From Candidatus Dormiibacterota bacterium (GTDB lineage: Bacteria > Chloroflexota > Dormibacteria > Aeolococcales > Aeolococcaceae), in NCBI GenBank assembly GCA_003132525.1, contig PKXZ01000022.1, positions 1 through 43,400 of the forward strand: a DNA stretch of 43,400 nt, given 5' to 3'. Numbering within the stretch: the stretch's first letter is position 1; the number at the start of each line of letters is the position of its first letter. The position numbers were made by a program, and so were the translations under genes. Shown piece by piece: positions 1 through 7,171 of the stretch. A model generated the notes under the pieces. It was given only the letters and a program-made list of their open reading frames with translations. It did not search any database and was not told where the DNA came from.

Positions 1-973
1 TGCCGCAGACGCCGCCCTTGCATGCATAGGGCGCGTCGGAGCGCACGCGAAGCGCGGCGTCGAGGATCGGCTTGCCATCGGCGTCGACGTTGAAGGTCGA
101 GCTGCGTCCGTCGAGGATGATCGTGACCTCCGCGGCACCTGCTGACGGTGTCGAGATGCGCTGCTCGACGGACCGCGGACGCTGGGCGTCCTTGGCATGG
201 AAGAGCTCAGCATGCACGTGTTCAGCATCGACACCGTGTCCGAGGAGCACGTCTTTAGCCGACTCGATCATCTCCCGGGGTCCGCAGAGAAACCATTCGT
301 CGACATCGTCGGGACGGATCAGCTGGTCGAAGAACAGGTTGAGCCGCTCGGCGTCGATGTGCCCATGGAACAGCTGCACCTCCTGCTGCTCACGCGAGAG
401 CACGTGATACAGCGCGAACCGCCCTGGGTACCGGTTCTTCAGGTCCTCGAGCTCCTCGAGAAACATGATGTCCTTGACCGTTCGATTCCCGTAGATCAGC
501 GTGACCGAGCTCTGCGGTTCGACGGCGAGAATGGTGGTGACATTGGACAGGATGGGCGCGATCCCGCTTCCGGCCGCGATCATCGCGTAGGAGAGCGCAT
601 GGCCTGGATCGAGCGGGGTGTTGAAGTGGCCGATCGGCGTGACGACCTCGACAACGTCGCCTGCGCGGAGCCTTTCCAGCGCGAACGCGGAGAAGGTGCC
701 GCCGGGAAGGCGTTTCACCGCCACGCTGAGCTCCCCTGAGCCGGCGGCGCTGCAGATGGAGTAGCTGCGCCTGGCATCGTCTCCGGCGGCCTCGCACCGG
801 AGCGAGACGTGCTGGCCGTGCGTGAACAGGAAGTCGCTTTCGAGCTCGGGCGGAACCTCGAACGCGATCACCACCGAGTCATCGGTGAGCGGCTCGATTG
901 CTTTCACCCGAAGTGGGTGGATGGTCGCGCGACGATGTCCTGCGGACACCTCCGCTACCGGCGCGGCGGCCAA
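1..973 (-). CDS. paaE: Phenylacetyl-CoA epoxidase reductase subunit PaaE, 3' end outside window
   Basis: Electron-transfer subunit that passes NADPH electrons to the diiron oxygenase PaaA for ring epoxidation of phenylacetyl-CoA. The visible ~324 residues contain a ferredoxin-NADP reductase module (RSYSIC flavin motif, GSGIAPILS nucleotide motif, FLCGPREM) followed by the start of a plant-type [2Fe-2S] domain. Its CKGGVCG cysteine loop lies at the window's first bases, so only the last part of the ferredoxin domain is missing. The start is taken as TTG at 973: PaaD stops at 978, no ATG fits in frame, and an AAGGAG sits about 9-10 nt upstream. It is the last visible gene of the paaABCDE operon. 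Identity is very secure from motifs and context; the TTG start is an inference. Confidence 0.93.
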   Translation of the reverse strand, partial: MAAAPVAEVSAGHRRATIHPLRVKAIEPLTDDSVVIAFEVPPELESDFLFTHGQHVSLRCEAAGDDARRSYSICSAAGSGELSVAVKRLPGGTFSAFALERLRAGDVVEVVTPIGHFNTPLDPGHALSYAMIAAGSGIAPILSNVTTILAVEPQSSVTLIYGNRTVKDIMFLEELEDLKNRYPGRFALYHVLSREQQEVQLFHGHIDAERLNLFFDQLIRPDDVDEWFLCGPREMIESAKDVLLGHGVDAEHVHAELFHAKDAQRPRSVEQRISTPSAGAAEVTIILDGRSSTFNVDADGKPILDAALRVRSDAPYACKGGVCG

Positions 974-977
974 ACGC

Positions 978-1454
978 TCAGTGCTCCTTGAAGTGCGGGA
1001 AGGTCTCGCCACAGGCGGCGCACTGACGCACCGCCTGGCACTGCGTCGAACCGAAGTGCGCCAGCTCGTGCGTTCTCGTCGAGTCGCAGCGCGGACACAG
1101 CACCGCGATGGTGAGTGGCTTGAGGTCGAACCCCTGACGAGGGGGTGCTATGCCGTACTCACGGAGCTTGACCCGGGCCGCCTCGGACATCCACTCCGTG
1201 GTCCAGGCCGGCGACAGCACCGTACGCACGGTCACGTCGGCGTAGCCCTGATCGCGTACACAGCGCTCGACATCCTCACGGATGGTGTCGAGCGCCGGAC
1301 ATCCCGAGTACGTCGGCGTGATATCGACGTCGACGTGACCGGAAGCGTCGATGCGGACGTCGCGCAGGATGCCGAGGTCCGCGATGGTCAGGGCAGGCAT
1401 CTCCGGGTCGGGGATCGCCCCGGCTGCGCTCCGGATCTCGTCGATCGCGTTCAC
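978..1454 (-). CDS. paaD: Phenylacetyl-CoA epoxidase maturation subunit PaaD
   Basis: 158-residue protein. The N-terminal half is a MIP18/SufT-like domain (the PDPEMP segment near residue 16 and YSGCPAL near residue 50). The C-terminal tail has paired cysteines (CPRC, then CQAVRQCAACG) forming a likely zinc or Fe-S site, the arrangement typical of PaaD rather than of generic SufT proteins. The family is thought to help assemble the metal centres of the PaaABCE complex. It starts with GTG whose last two bases enter the PaaC stop (GTGA overlap), implying translational coupling. It ends 4 nt before the TTG start of paaE. The family assignment is secure; the exact maturation role is known only at family level. 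Confidence 0.93.
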   Translation of the reverse strand: MNAIDEIRSAAGAIPDPEMPALTIADLGILRDVRIDASGHVDVDITPTYSGCPALDTIREDVERCVRDQGYADVTVRTVLSPAWTTEWMSEAARVKLREYGIAPPRQGFDLKPLTIAVLCPRCDSTRTHELAHFGSTQCQAVRQCAACGETFPHFKEH

Positions 1455-2215
1455 CAGGTCACCCCAGGAAAAGAGCGGTGGAGGTGCTGCATCTCAGCCA
1501 GCATGTACCCGAACGGCTCGGTATGTAGTCCTTGCCGGCCACCCGAGGGCTTCCATGTGCTCTGCGGTACGACCAGCGTCGCGTCGCCGAGGACGCGCGT
1601 GACATACCCGTGCCACTCGGGATGGAGCGATTCGGGATCCGGTCCAACGCCGAGGATGCTCGCCTCCTGCGAGACGGCGTCGCTTTCGAAGAGTTCGGCG
1701 GTGTACGGCCAGAGGGTTGCGAGCGCCGCCTCCATGCGCTCGTGACTCTCGGCGGTTCCATCGCCGAGGCGAAGCGTCCAGTCGGTGGCGTGATCGCGAT
1801 GGTACGTCGTTTCCGTCACGGCTTTCGCGGCGATGGCGGCCAGCTGTTCGTCGGTCGACGTCGTGAGCGACTGCCAGAGCGCAAGCTGAAATGTCGAACA
1901 CAGGAGCTGGCGGACGGTCGTGGTGGCGAAGTCTCCGTTCTCCTGTTCGACGAGCAGGCAGTTGACGAATTCGCGCTCGTCGCGCAAGAACGCGTAGTCA
2001 TCCTCTGATCGCCCGGTGGCGTCGAGCTCCGCGGTCCGTGCGTACAGGCCGCGCGCCTGGCCGAGCAGGTCGAGCGCGATGTTGGTCAGGGCGATGTCGT
2101 CCTCGAGCGTCGGCGCCCACGATGACCACTGCGCGAGGCGGTGCGAGAGCACGAGGCAGTCGTCCGCGGCGCGCAGCGTGTACACGGCCGCCGCGCCGGC
2201 GACCCCGAGGGTCAC
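1451..2215 (-). CDS. paaC: Phenylacetyl-CoA epoxidase structural subunit PaaC
   Basis: 254-residue all-helical ferritin-like subunit. PaaC pairs with PaaA in the oxygenase core but is the catalytically silent partner. Family features visible are the LSHRLAQWSSWAPTLEDDIALTN-like first helix (around residues 24-45), DLLGQARGL, and the C-terminal segment ending HRSFPGVTW. The length is normal for the family. The start codon is GTG at 2215, overlapping the PaaB stop as GTGA, so ribosomes probably pass directly from paaB to paaC. It overlaps paaD by 4 nt in the same way. It belongs to the divergently transcribed paaABCDE operon starting at 3476. Confidence 0.95.
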   Translation of the reverse strand: MTLGVAGAAAVYTLRAADDCLVLSHRLAQWSSWAPTLEDDIALTNIALDLLGQARGLYARTAELDATGRSEDDYAFLRDEREFVNCLLVEQENGDFATTTVRQLLCSTFQLALWQSLTTSTDEQLAAIAAKAVTETTYHRDHATDWTLRLGDGTAESHERMEAALATLWPYTAELFESDAVSQEASILGVGPDPESLHPEWHGYVTRVLGDATLVVPQSTWKPSGGRQGLHTEPFGYMLAEMQHLHRSFPGVTW

Positions 2216-2502
2216 AGCTGCTGCACTTCCTTGGGTATCGAGTAGAAGGTGGGGTGCCGGTAGGGCTTGTCCGCCGCAGGGTCGAAGAACGAGTCCTTCT
2301 CATCGGGCGATGACGCGGTGATCATCGCCGAGGGGACGACCCAGATGCTCACGCCCTCCATGCGGCGCGTGTACACATCGCGTGCGTTGCGCAGCGCCAT
2401 CTCCGCGTCGGGCGCGTGCAGGCTGCCGACGTGGTTGTGCGCCAGCCCGCGCTTGCTCCGGATGAAGACTTCCCAGAGCGGCGCAGGGGTTTCCTCGCTC
2501 AT
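2212..2502 (-). CDS. paaB: Phenylacetyl-CoA epoxidase subunit PaaB
   Basis: Small subunit of 96 residues beginning [13 protein letters not shown]. PaaB is needed for oxygenase activity and bridges PaaAC units; it has no cofactor of its own. Recognisable family segments are [18 protein letters not shown] near the N-terminus, [16 protein letters not shown], and the C-terminal [16 protein letters not shown]. An open frame extends further upstream, but the ATG at 2502 overlaps the PaaA stop (ATGA) and gives the usual length, so it is chosen. Order and overlaps match a standard paaABCDE operon. Confidence 0.95.
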   Translation of the reverse strand: MSEETPAPLWEVFIRSKRGLAHNHVGSLHAPDAEMALRNARDVYTRRMEGVSIWVVPSAMITASSPDEKDSFFDPAADKPYRHPTFYSIPKEVQQL

Positions 2503-3476
2503 GCGGCGGCGCTGGCAGCCGGGTGCTTGGTCGCGTAGGCGGCTGCCGCCGCGCGCACCCAAGCGCCGTCCTCCTGAGCCTTGAGGTGATGCGCGGCCCG
2601 CTGCCGATTGCACGGTCCATCGCCGCCGACGACACGGCGCAACTCCTCGAAGTCGGGTTTGCCGAAGTCGTAGTGACCGCGCTCCTCGTTCCAGCGGAGC
2701 TCCGGATCAGGCGGTGTGAGTCCGAGCACGACAGCCTGAGGCGCGACCATGTCGATGAAGCGCTGGCGCAGCTCATCGTTCGAGAATCGCTTGATGCCCC
2801 AGGCCATGGACTGCGCGCTGTGCGTCGACTCGGTGTCGGGAGGTCCGAGCATCTCGACCGACGGCCACCACCAGCGATTGACCGCGTCCTGGGCCATCGC
2901 ATGCTGCTCCGTCGTCCCGTGCGACAGCGCGTACAGCGACTCGAAGCCCTGCCGCTGGTGAAAGGACTCCTCCTTGCAGACGCGCACCATCGCCCGTGCG
3001 TACGGCCCGAAGGAGCAGCGGCAGAGGGGGATCTGATTGGTGATCGCCGCGCCGTCGACGAGCCAGCCGATCGCTCCGACGTCGGCCCAGGTGAGCGTGG
3101 GGTAGTTGAAGATGCTCGAGTACTTCTGGCGCCCCTGGTCGAGCAGGTCGATGAGCTCGGAACGATCGACCCCGAGCGTCTCCGCCGCGCAGTACAGGTA
3201 GAGGCCGTGACCCGCCTCGTCCTGCACTTTGGCCATGAGGATCGCCTTGCGGCGCAACGAGGGAGCCCGGGTGATCCAGTTGCCCTCGGGCTGCATGCCC
3301 ACGATCTCGGAGTGAGCGTGCTGCGCGATCTGACGGATGAGCGACTTCCGGTAGCCGTCGGGCATCCAGTCGCGTGGCTCGATGCGCTGATCTGAGTCGA
3401 TCAGCGCCTGGAATTCAAGCTCGCGCGGGTCCGCGACGTCGGTTTCGTCGTGCTCGATCTGGCCCTTTGATCTCAT
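2499..3476 (-). CDS. paaA: Phenylacetyl-CoA epoxidase catalytic diiron subunit PaaA
   Basis: Catalytic subunit of the phenylacetyl-CoA 1,2-epoxidase. The 325-residue ferritin-like protein carries two E-x-x-H diiron ligand motifs (in QDEAGHG near residue 90 and KEESFHQ near residue 166). It also has the near-invariant stretches [22 protein letters not shown] and GDGPCN. The ATG at 3476 gives normal length. Seven more codons are open upstream but would run into the promoter region. There is no Shine-Dalgarno; instead a TATTGT box lies 6 nt before the ATG, so the mRNA is probably leaderless. It is the first gene of the paa operon and lies head-to-head with HPD, with only 19 bp between start codons. 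Confidence 0.96.
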   Translation of the reverse strand: MRSKGQIEHDETDVADPRELEFQALIDSDQRIEPRDWMPDGYRKSLIRQIAQHAHSEIVGMQPEGNWITRAPSLRRKAILMAKVQDEAGHGLYLYCAAETLGVDRSELIDLLDQGRQKYSSIFNYPTLTWADVGAIGWLVDGAAITNQIPLCRCSFGPYARAMVRVCKEESFHQRQGFESLYALSHGTTEQHAMAQDAVNRWWWPSVEMLGPPDTESTHSAQSMAWGIKRFSNDELRQRFIDMVAPQAVVLGLTPPDPELRWNEERGHYDFGKPDFEELRRVVGGDGPCNRQRAAHHLKAQEDGAWVRAAAAAYATKHPAASAAA

Positions 3477-3495
3477 ACACCTACAATAGAACCAC
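3477..3495. promoter_or_regulatory. Shared bidirectional leaderless promoter core, paaA / hpd
   Basis: The whole 19-bp gap between two divergent start codons. The plus strand reads TACAAT at 3482-3487, 8 nt before the hpd ATG. The minus strand reads TATTGT over 3488-3483, 6 nt before the paaA ATG. Both fit the TANNNT -10 consensus, are offset by one base and overlap almost completely. Expected transcription starts coincide with the two start codons, about 20 bp apart. No Shine-Dalgarno is present on either side, and any -35 elements would lie inside the opposite coding region. Confidence 0.6.
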
Positions 3496-4596
3496 ATGGT
3501 CCAGGTCGCCGAGATTGCCGTGCCCGTGCTCGAAGGTACCGATCACGTTGAGCTGTGGGTCGGCAATGCGCGTCAGGCCGCCTACCACTACCGCAAGGCG
3601 TTCGGCTTCGATGTCATCGCCTATGCCGGCCCCGAGACCGGTGTTCGCGATCGCGCCAGCTACGTCCTTCAGCAGGGCAAGGTGCGCCTGGTGCTCACGG
3701 CACCGCTGCAGCCCGAGGGCGACGTCGCCGATCACCTCCGGCTGCACGGCGACGGGGTCCGGAGCATCGCGCTCAGGGTCGAGGACGCCACCGCGGCCTA
3801 CGAGGCGGCCACCGCACGTGGTGCCCGCAGCGTCGCCGAGCCAAGTCGCGCCGAGGATGAGCACGGTGTGATCACCTCCGCCTCGATCGCCACCTTCGGG
3901 GACACCATCCACACCTTTGTCGAGCGCAACGAGTATTCGGGGGTCTTCTGGCCCGGCTACCGAGCCGACAATCGCAGCGGTGGCGGAGTCGGGCTGCGCT
4001 TCATCGACCACACGGTCGGCAACGTCGACACCGGCAGGATGGACGACTGGATCTCGTTCTATTCCGAGGTGTTCGGATTCACGGTCTTCCAGGAGTTCGA
4101 CGAGAAGGACATCGCCACCCAGTACAGCGCGTTGCGCTCGAAGGTCGCGCGTGACCCGCGGACACAGATCACCATGCCGATCAACGAGCCCTACGTCGGG
4201 CTCAAGAAGTCGCAGATCCAGGAGTACCTCGACTACTACCGGGGCAGCGGCATCCAGCACATCGCCATTCACACCGACGACATCGTCGCCACGGTGCAGG
4301 AGATGCGCGATCGCGGGGTCGAGTTCCTCACCGCCCCAGGCGCGTACTACGACGCCCTCGGTGATCGCGCGGCAGGCATCGACGAGGACCTCGACAGGTT
4401 GCGCTCGTTGAACATCCTCATCGACCGCGATGACGACGGCTACCTCCTGCAGATCTTCACGCGACCCGTCGGCGATCGGCCCACCCTCTTTTTCGAGGTC
4501 ATCCAGCGCAAGGGCTGCAAGGGCTTCGGCAAGGGCAACTTCAAGGCGCTCTTCGAGTCCATCGAGCGCGAGCAAGCAGCCCGAGGCAACCTGTAG
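3496..4596 (+). CDS. hpd: 4-hydroxyphenylpyruvate dioxygenase
   Basis: 366-residue Fe(II) dioxygenase of the vicinal-oxygen-chelate superfamily that converts 4-hydroxyphenylpyruvate to homogentisate in tyrosine degradation. It has an N-terminal glyoxalase-like domain ([14 protein letters not shown], then [13 protein letters not shown]) and a C-terminal catalytic domain. Iron ligands are visible as His in FIDHTVGNV, His in [11 protein letters not shown] and Glu in FFEVIQRKG. The C-terminal [15 protein letters not shown] closing helix is complete. Length is typical for bacterial HPD. The ATG at 3496 matches the usual family N-terminus and appears leaderless (TACAAT 8 nt upstream). It lies divergent from paaA, placing phenylalanine/tyrosine breakdown genes back to back. 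Confidence 0.96.
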   Translation: MVQVAEIAVPVLEGTDHVELWVGNARQAAYHYRKAFGFDVIAYAGPETGVRDRASYVLQQGKVRLVLTAPLQPEGDVADHLRLHGDGVRSIALRVEDATAAYEAATARGARSVAEPSRAEDEHGVITSASIATFGDTIHTFVERNEYSGVFWPGYRADNRSGGGVGLRFIDHTVGNVDTGRMDDWISFYSEVFGFTVFQEFDEKDIATQYSALRSKVARDPRTQITMPINEPYVGLKKSQIQEYLDYYRGSGIQHIAIHTDDIVATVQEMRDRGVEFLTAPGAYYDALGDRAAGIDEDLDRLRSLNILIDRDDDGYLLQIFTRPVGDRPTLFFEVIQRKGCKGFGKGNFKALFESIEREQAARGNL

Positions 4597-4598
4597 GT

Positions 4599-4753
4599 CC
4601 GGCGGCCCTGGGCCGGCCTCATACGGCGTCGGCTTGCGCTCCTCGTTCGGTCGCGCACTTACGTGCGCTCCCTCTCTGCGGCGCTCGCCTCCTTGTCTGA
4701 GACTCGCCCCAAGGCCGCCGGTGCGGCGGCCCCTGCCCGGCCTCATACGGCGT
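4599..4753. repeat. Two-copy 31-bp repeat bracketing a hairpin
   Basis: Immediately after hpd, a roughly 31-bp module (CGGCGGCCC...CCTCATACGGCGT) occurs at 4602-4630 and again, with a few changes, at 4724-4753. Between the copies lies a C-rich, purine-poor stretch with a perfect hairpin: GCGCAC at 4653-4658 pairs with GTGCGC at 4663-4668 over a TTAC loop. No credible ORF runs through it. It may be a REP-like intergenic repeat and could help end hpd transcription. Function is not demonstrated. Confidence 0.5.
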
Positions 4754-4755
4754 CC

Positions 4756-4937
4756 TGAGCGGTGATCGGCTTCGGGTCTTAAGACCCAGCCCAGAATCGC
4801 CGTCCCATAGGGCCTCGGTAGCGGGGTTCACAAGTCGATCACCAACTTGAGTTGGCTCACTGAGCGGTGATCGGCTCCCCGTCTTAAGACCCAGCCCAGA
4901 ATCGCCGTCCGCTAGGGCCTCGCTGGCGGGGTTCACA
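4756..4937. repeat. Two 77-bp near-identical repeats with a palindromic core
   Basis: Copy 1 spans 4756-4832 and copy 2 spans 4861-4937, at a 105-bp period. They differ at about ten positions, clustered on either side of a conserved middle. Both hold the palindrome GTCTTAAGAC, which extends to the 14-bp GGGTCTTAAGACCC in copy 1 only. The 28-bp spacer holds an inverted repeat CCAACT-TG-AGTTGG. Any open frame across them is repeat-driven and not credible as protein. This could be a dispersed intergenic repeat family or a regulatory array; nothing in the sequence decides between these. Confidence 0.65.
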
Positions 4938-5021
4938 CGATCAATCGCACCAAACGAACCACAATGTGTGCGATGATGTTGCTGCGGTGCCAGTCGGCAC
5001 GGCGGAAGGGGACGGGGACAA

Positions 5022-5237
5022 ATGAACGAACAGGAAGACGCGTGGACGCGTGTTCAGCGTCTGATGCGTGATCTCGAAGCGCTGCTCCTTGTGATCAAGG
5101 ACGCGGCGGTTCCGGTGCTGACCAGCGGGGAGCCCGACCAGGCTTGGCGGGCGCGACGCTTCCTACGGCTTGCGGACCGCCTGCTGGAGGACATGCACGC
5201 CCTCCACTTCGCGACAGAGGACCCGGACGGGAGCTGA
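5022..5237 (+). CDS. Small hypothetical protein, 71 aa
   Basis: Short, charged, leucine-rich protein beginning MNEQEDAWTRVQRLM. It looks entirely alpha-helical, with amphipathic stretches around residues 8-26 and 40-62, no signal peptide and no membrane segment. The ATG is preceded by a G-rich run (GGGGACGGGGACAA) that could act as a ribosome-binding site. It stands alone between the repeat region and a convergent cupin gene whose stop is 12 nt away. I do not recognise the family. Coding bias (GC-rich third positions) supports it as real, but no function can be assigned. Confidence 0.55.
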   Translation: MNEQEDAWTRVQRLMRDLEALLLVIKDAAVPVLTSGEPDQAWRARRFLRLADRLLEDMHALHFATEDPDGS

Positions 5238-5249
5238 CTCAGGCGGGGA

Positions 5250-5645
5250 TCAGCGGGGCGGCCAGTGATCCGGTGCCGGCTCGGTGCGCGGCTTGTCAGC
5301 CCAGTCATCTCGCGGAGGCGAGAAGGTCTCGACGATCGTGCAGCCCGCCTTGCCGGCGCGCTCGACGGTATGAGGGACCCCGGGTGGGATGACCCACATG
5401 TCGCCGGGCTTGCGCAGGCGCGTCTCGCCGCCGATCGTGAAGGTGAACTCCCCACGGATGACAATCCCGACCTGCTCGTTGGGATGACGGTGCTCGGGCA
5501 TGGCTATCCCCGGGTCCAGCTCGAAGATGCCGAGCGTGATCCGCTCACCGTTGACGGGCCTGACACGCAGGCCCTCCATGAGCGCCAGCGGAGCGATGTC
5601 GGTGACGCTCGCGAACTCGTGGGCGCGGTCCTCAGATTCGGGCAT
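5250..5645 (-). CDS. Cupin-domain protein
   Basis: 131-residue single-domain cupin. Metal-binding cupin motif 1 is visible as PEHRHPNEQVGIVIRGE (His, His, Gln and Glu ligand pattern) and motif 2 as PGDMWVIPPGVPHTVE. Small cupins of this type bind a divalent metal and may be dioxygenases, isomerases or ligand sensors; the sequence does not say which. The start ATG at 5645 has no Shine-Dalgarno but has a TATGGT box 9 nt upstream, which may give a leaderless transcript separate from the upstream cupin gene. It ends convergently next to the small 5022-5237 gene. Confidence 0.8.
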   Translation of the reverse strand: MPESEDRAHEFASVTDIAPLALMEGLRVRPVNGERITLGIFELDPGIAMPEHRHPNEQVGIVIRGEFTFTIGGETRLRKPGDMWVIPPGVPHTVERAGKAGCTIVETFSPPRDDWADKPRTEPAPDHWPPR

Positions 5646-5666
5646 GGCCGCGCAACCATACCCAAA

Positions 5667-6041
5667 TCAGGACTCGGGGCCCTCGACGTTGATCACCGAC
5701 AGCCCCTGCCCGGAGCGGGTGACGACGAGCGTTGCCACGATGTCCGTGGTGTTGCTCTCGCGGTGTACGGCGTGAGGCGGGACGTACACGAAGTCGCCCG
5801 GCTCCGCATCGAACACGTCCTGTCCCTGCGCCCCGGACTCCATGCGCAGCGCCCCCGTGGCGACATAGATCACCGACTCGTGCTCGCCGTGGTGATGCCA
5901 GCCGGAGACTGCGCCTGCGTCGGTGCGCACGATGCCCGCCCACACGTGATCGGTCGCGACGGCTTGGCTGCGCACCATTCCCGGGGTCGAGGGTCCGTCG
6001 GAGAGTTCGCCGGCTCGGATCCGGCGGATGCGCTCAGGCAT
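5667..6041 (-). CDS. Second cupin-domain protein
   Basis: 124-residue cupin with motif 1 in SGWHHHGEHESVIYV (three consecutive histidines plus Glu) and motif 2 in PGDFVYVPPHAVHRES. It is distinct from the neighbouring cupin at 5250-5645 and not an obvious recent duplicate. It lies 27 nt downstream of the hydroxyacid dehydrogenase gene on the same strand and probably shares its transcript. Such cupins often accompany small-molecule catabolic enzymes, but no specific substrate can be inferred. Confidence 0.8.
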   Translation of the reverse strand: MPERIRRIRAGELSDGPSTPGMVRSQAVATDHVWAGIVRTDAGAVSGWHHHGEHESVIYVATGALRMESGAQGQDVFDAEPGDFVYVPPHAVHRESNTTDIVATLVVTRSGQGLSVINVEGPES

Positions 6042-6068
6042 CGCGGATCGCGGCTGTGGAAGCCCGCA

Positions 6069-7040
6069 TCATTCCTGCCCCGACGGGACGTAGCCGAGGG
6101 CCTTGTCGACAACGTTGAGGAGTGGCTCACCGCGCAGGAATCGGTTGAGGTTCTGCAGGAAGACGTCGGCGATGTCGCGCTGCATCCCGGTGTGGTCGCC
6201 TGACATGTGCGGCGAGACGATGAGGTTGGGCACATCCCAGAGCGGCGAGTCAGCCGGGAGCGGCTCACGTCGCATGACATCCAGGGCGGCGCCCGCGAGA
6301 CGGCCCGAGCGGAGTGCCTCGCAGAGCGCGTCCTGGTCGAGCGTCGATCCCCGGCCCACGTTGATGAGGCGGGCCGTGGGTTTGAGCGCGGCAATGGCGC
6401 CGGCGTCGACCATTCCCGCCGTCTGCGGCGTGTTGGGCAGGACCAGGACAACGTAATCCGCACCGGCGAAGAGGGTCTGCAGGTCACCGGGCGCGGCGAT
6501 GTCGCCGAAGTCCGGATCGCCACCTCGCGCGGTGTGGCCGATGCCACGCACCGACATGCCCAACGCCTTCGCGAGCTGCGCCGTGCGTCGAGCGATCGGG
6601 CCGACGCCCACCATCACGACGGCTTTGCCGGACAGCGTCTCGGTCTCCCGCTGGACCCAGCGATGCTCGGTCTGGTATCGGAATGTGGTGAGCAGGTCCT
6701 TGCCCAGCGCGAGCATCAAGGCGATCGTGTACTCGGCGAGGGCCTGGTCGAAAACGTATCGCGAGTTGGTCAGCACCACGTTACTCGCCGCGAGCTCGGG
6801 GAAGAGCACCCGCTCCACGCCGGCGCTCCCGGTGTGCACCCAGCGCAACCGGCTGAAGCGATTCCAGTTCTCGCGCAGGACGCGACTGCGCGGGTTCCAC
6901 ATCAGGACGGCCTCGGCATCGAAGGCCTCGGCCAGCGGCTCGGACGACGGTTCGATGAAGACGAAGTCAACGTCCGGCCGCGGTGCGAGCAGCTCGCGAC
7001 TCGGGGTGTCGCCCTCGACGACTCCGACGAGAACACTCAT
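6069..7040 (-). CDS. D-2-hydroxyacid dehydrogenase (NAD-dependent)
   Basis: 323-residue member of the D-isomer-specific 2-hydroxyacid dehydrogenase family, reversibly oxidising a D-2-hydroxyacid to a 2-oxoacid. The Rossmann motif is GVGPIARRTAQ, the catalytic Arg lies in INVGRGSTLD, the Glu in MRREPLPADSPLW and the His in LIVSPHMSG. The catalytic set is therefore complete. The N-terminus MSVLVGVVEG at 7040 is chosen over a longer open frame because it starts at the first beta strand. It is divergent from the class III aminotransferase across 131 bp and is followed by a cupin. Glyoxylate/hydroxypyruvate reductase-like activity is plausible, but the substrate is unknown. Confidence 0.88.
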   Translation of the reverse strand: MSVLVGVVEGDTPSRELLAPRPDVDFVFIEPSSEPLAEAFDAEAVLMWNPRSRVLRENWNRFSRLRWVHTGSAGVERVLFPELAASNVVLTNSRYVFDQALAEYTIALMLALGKDLLTTFRYQTEHRWVQRETETLSGKAVVMVGVGPIARRTAQLAKALGMSVRGIGHTARGGDPDFGDIAAPGDLQTLFAGADYVVLVLPNTPQTAGMVDAGAIAALKPTARLINVGRGSTLDQDALCEALRSGRLAGAALDVMRREPLPADSPLWDVPNLIVSPHMSGDHTGMQRDIADVFLQNLNRFLRGEPLLNVVDKALGYVPSGQE

Positions 7041-7171
7041 GGCGCCGTCCGTTCGAGCAGCCCCACGGAGCTCATCTGCATGCCGAAGTCCCGCTCTGGT
7101 GGCACCGTCATACTGTGCCATGCTGGCCGCGCGAGCCGGCCTGCCCGGGTGCTGAAGGAGTCCAGGACGAC

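Noticed and set aside
3481-4746. Minus-strand open frame of about 420 codons over hpd
   Set aside because: Antisense shadow of a well-supported dioxygenase, with no recognisable motifs.
4756-4937. Repeat pair considered as a CRISPR array
   Set aside because: Only two 77-bp units, repeats much longer than spacer, internal variation, and no cas genes nearby.
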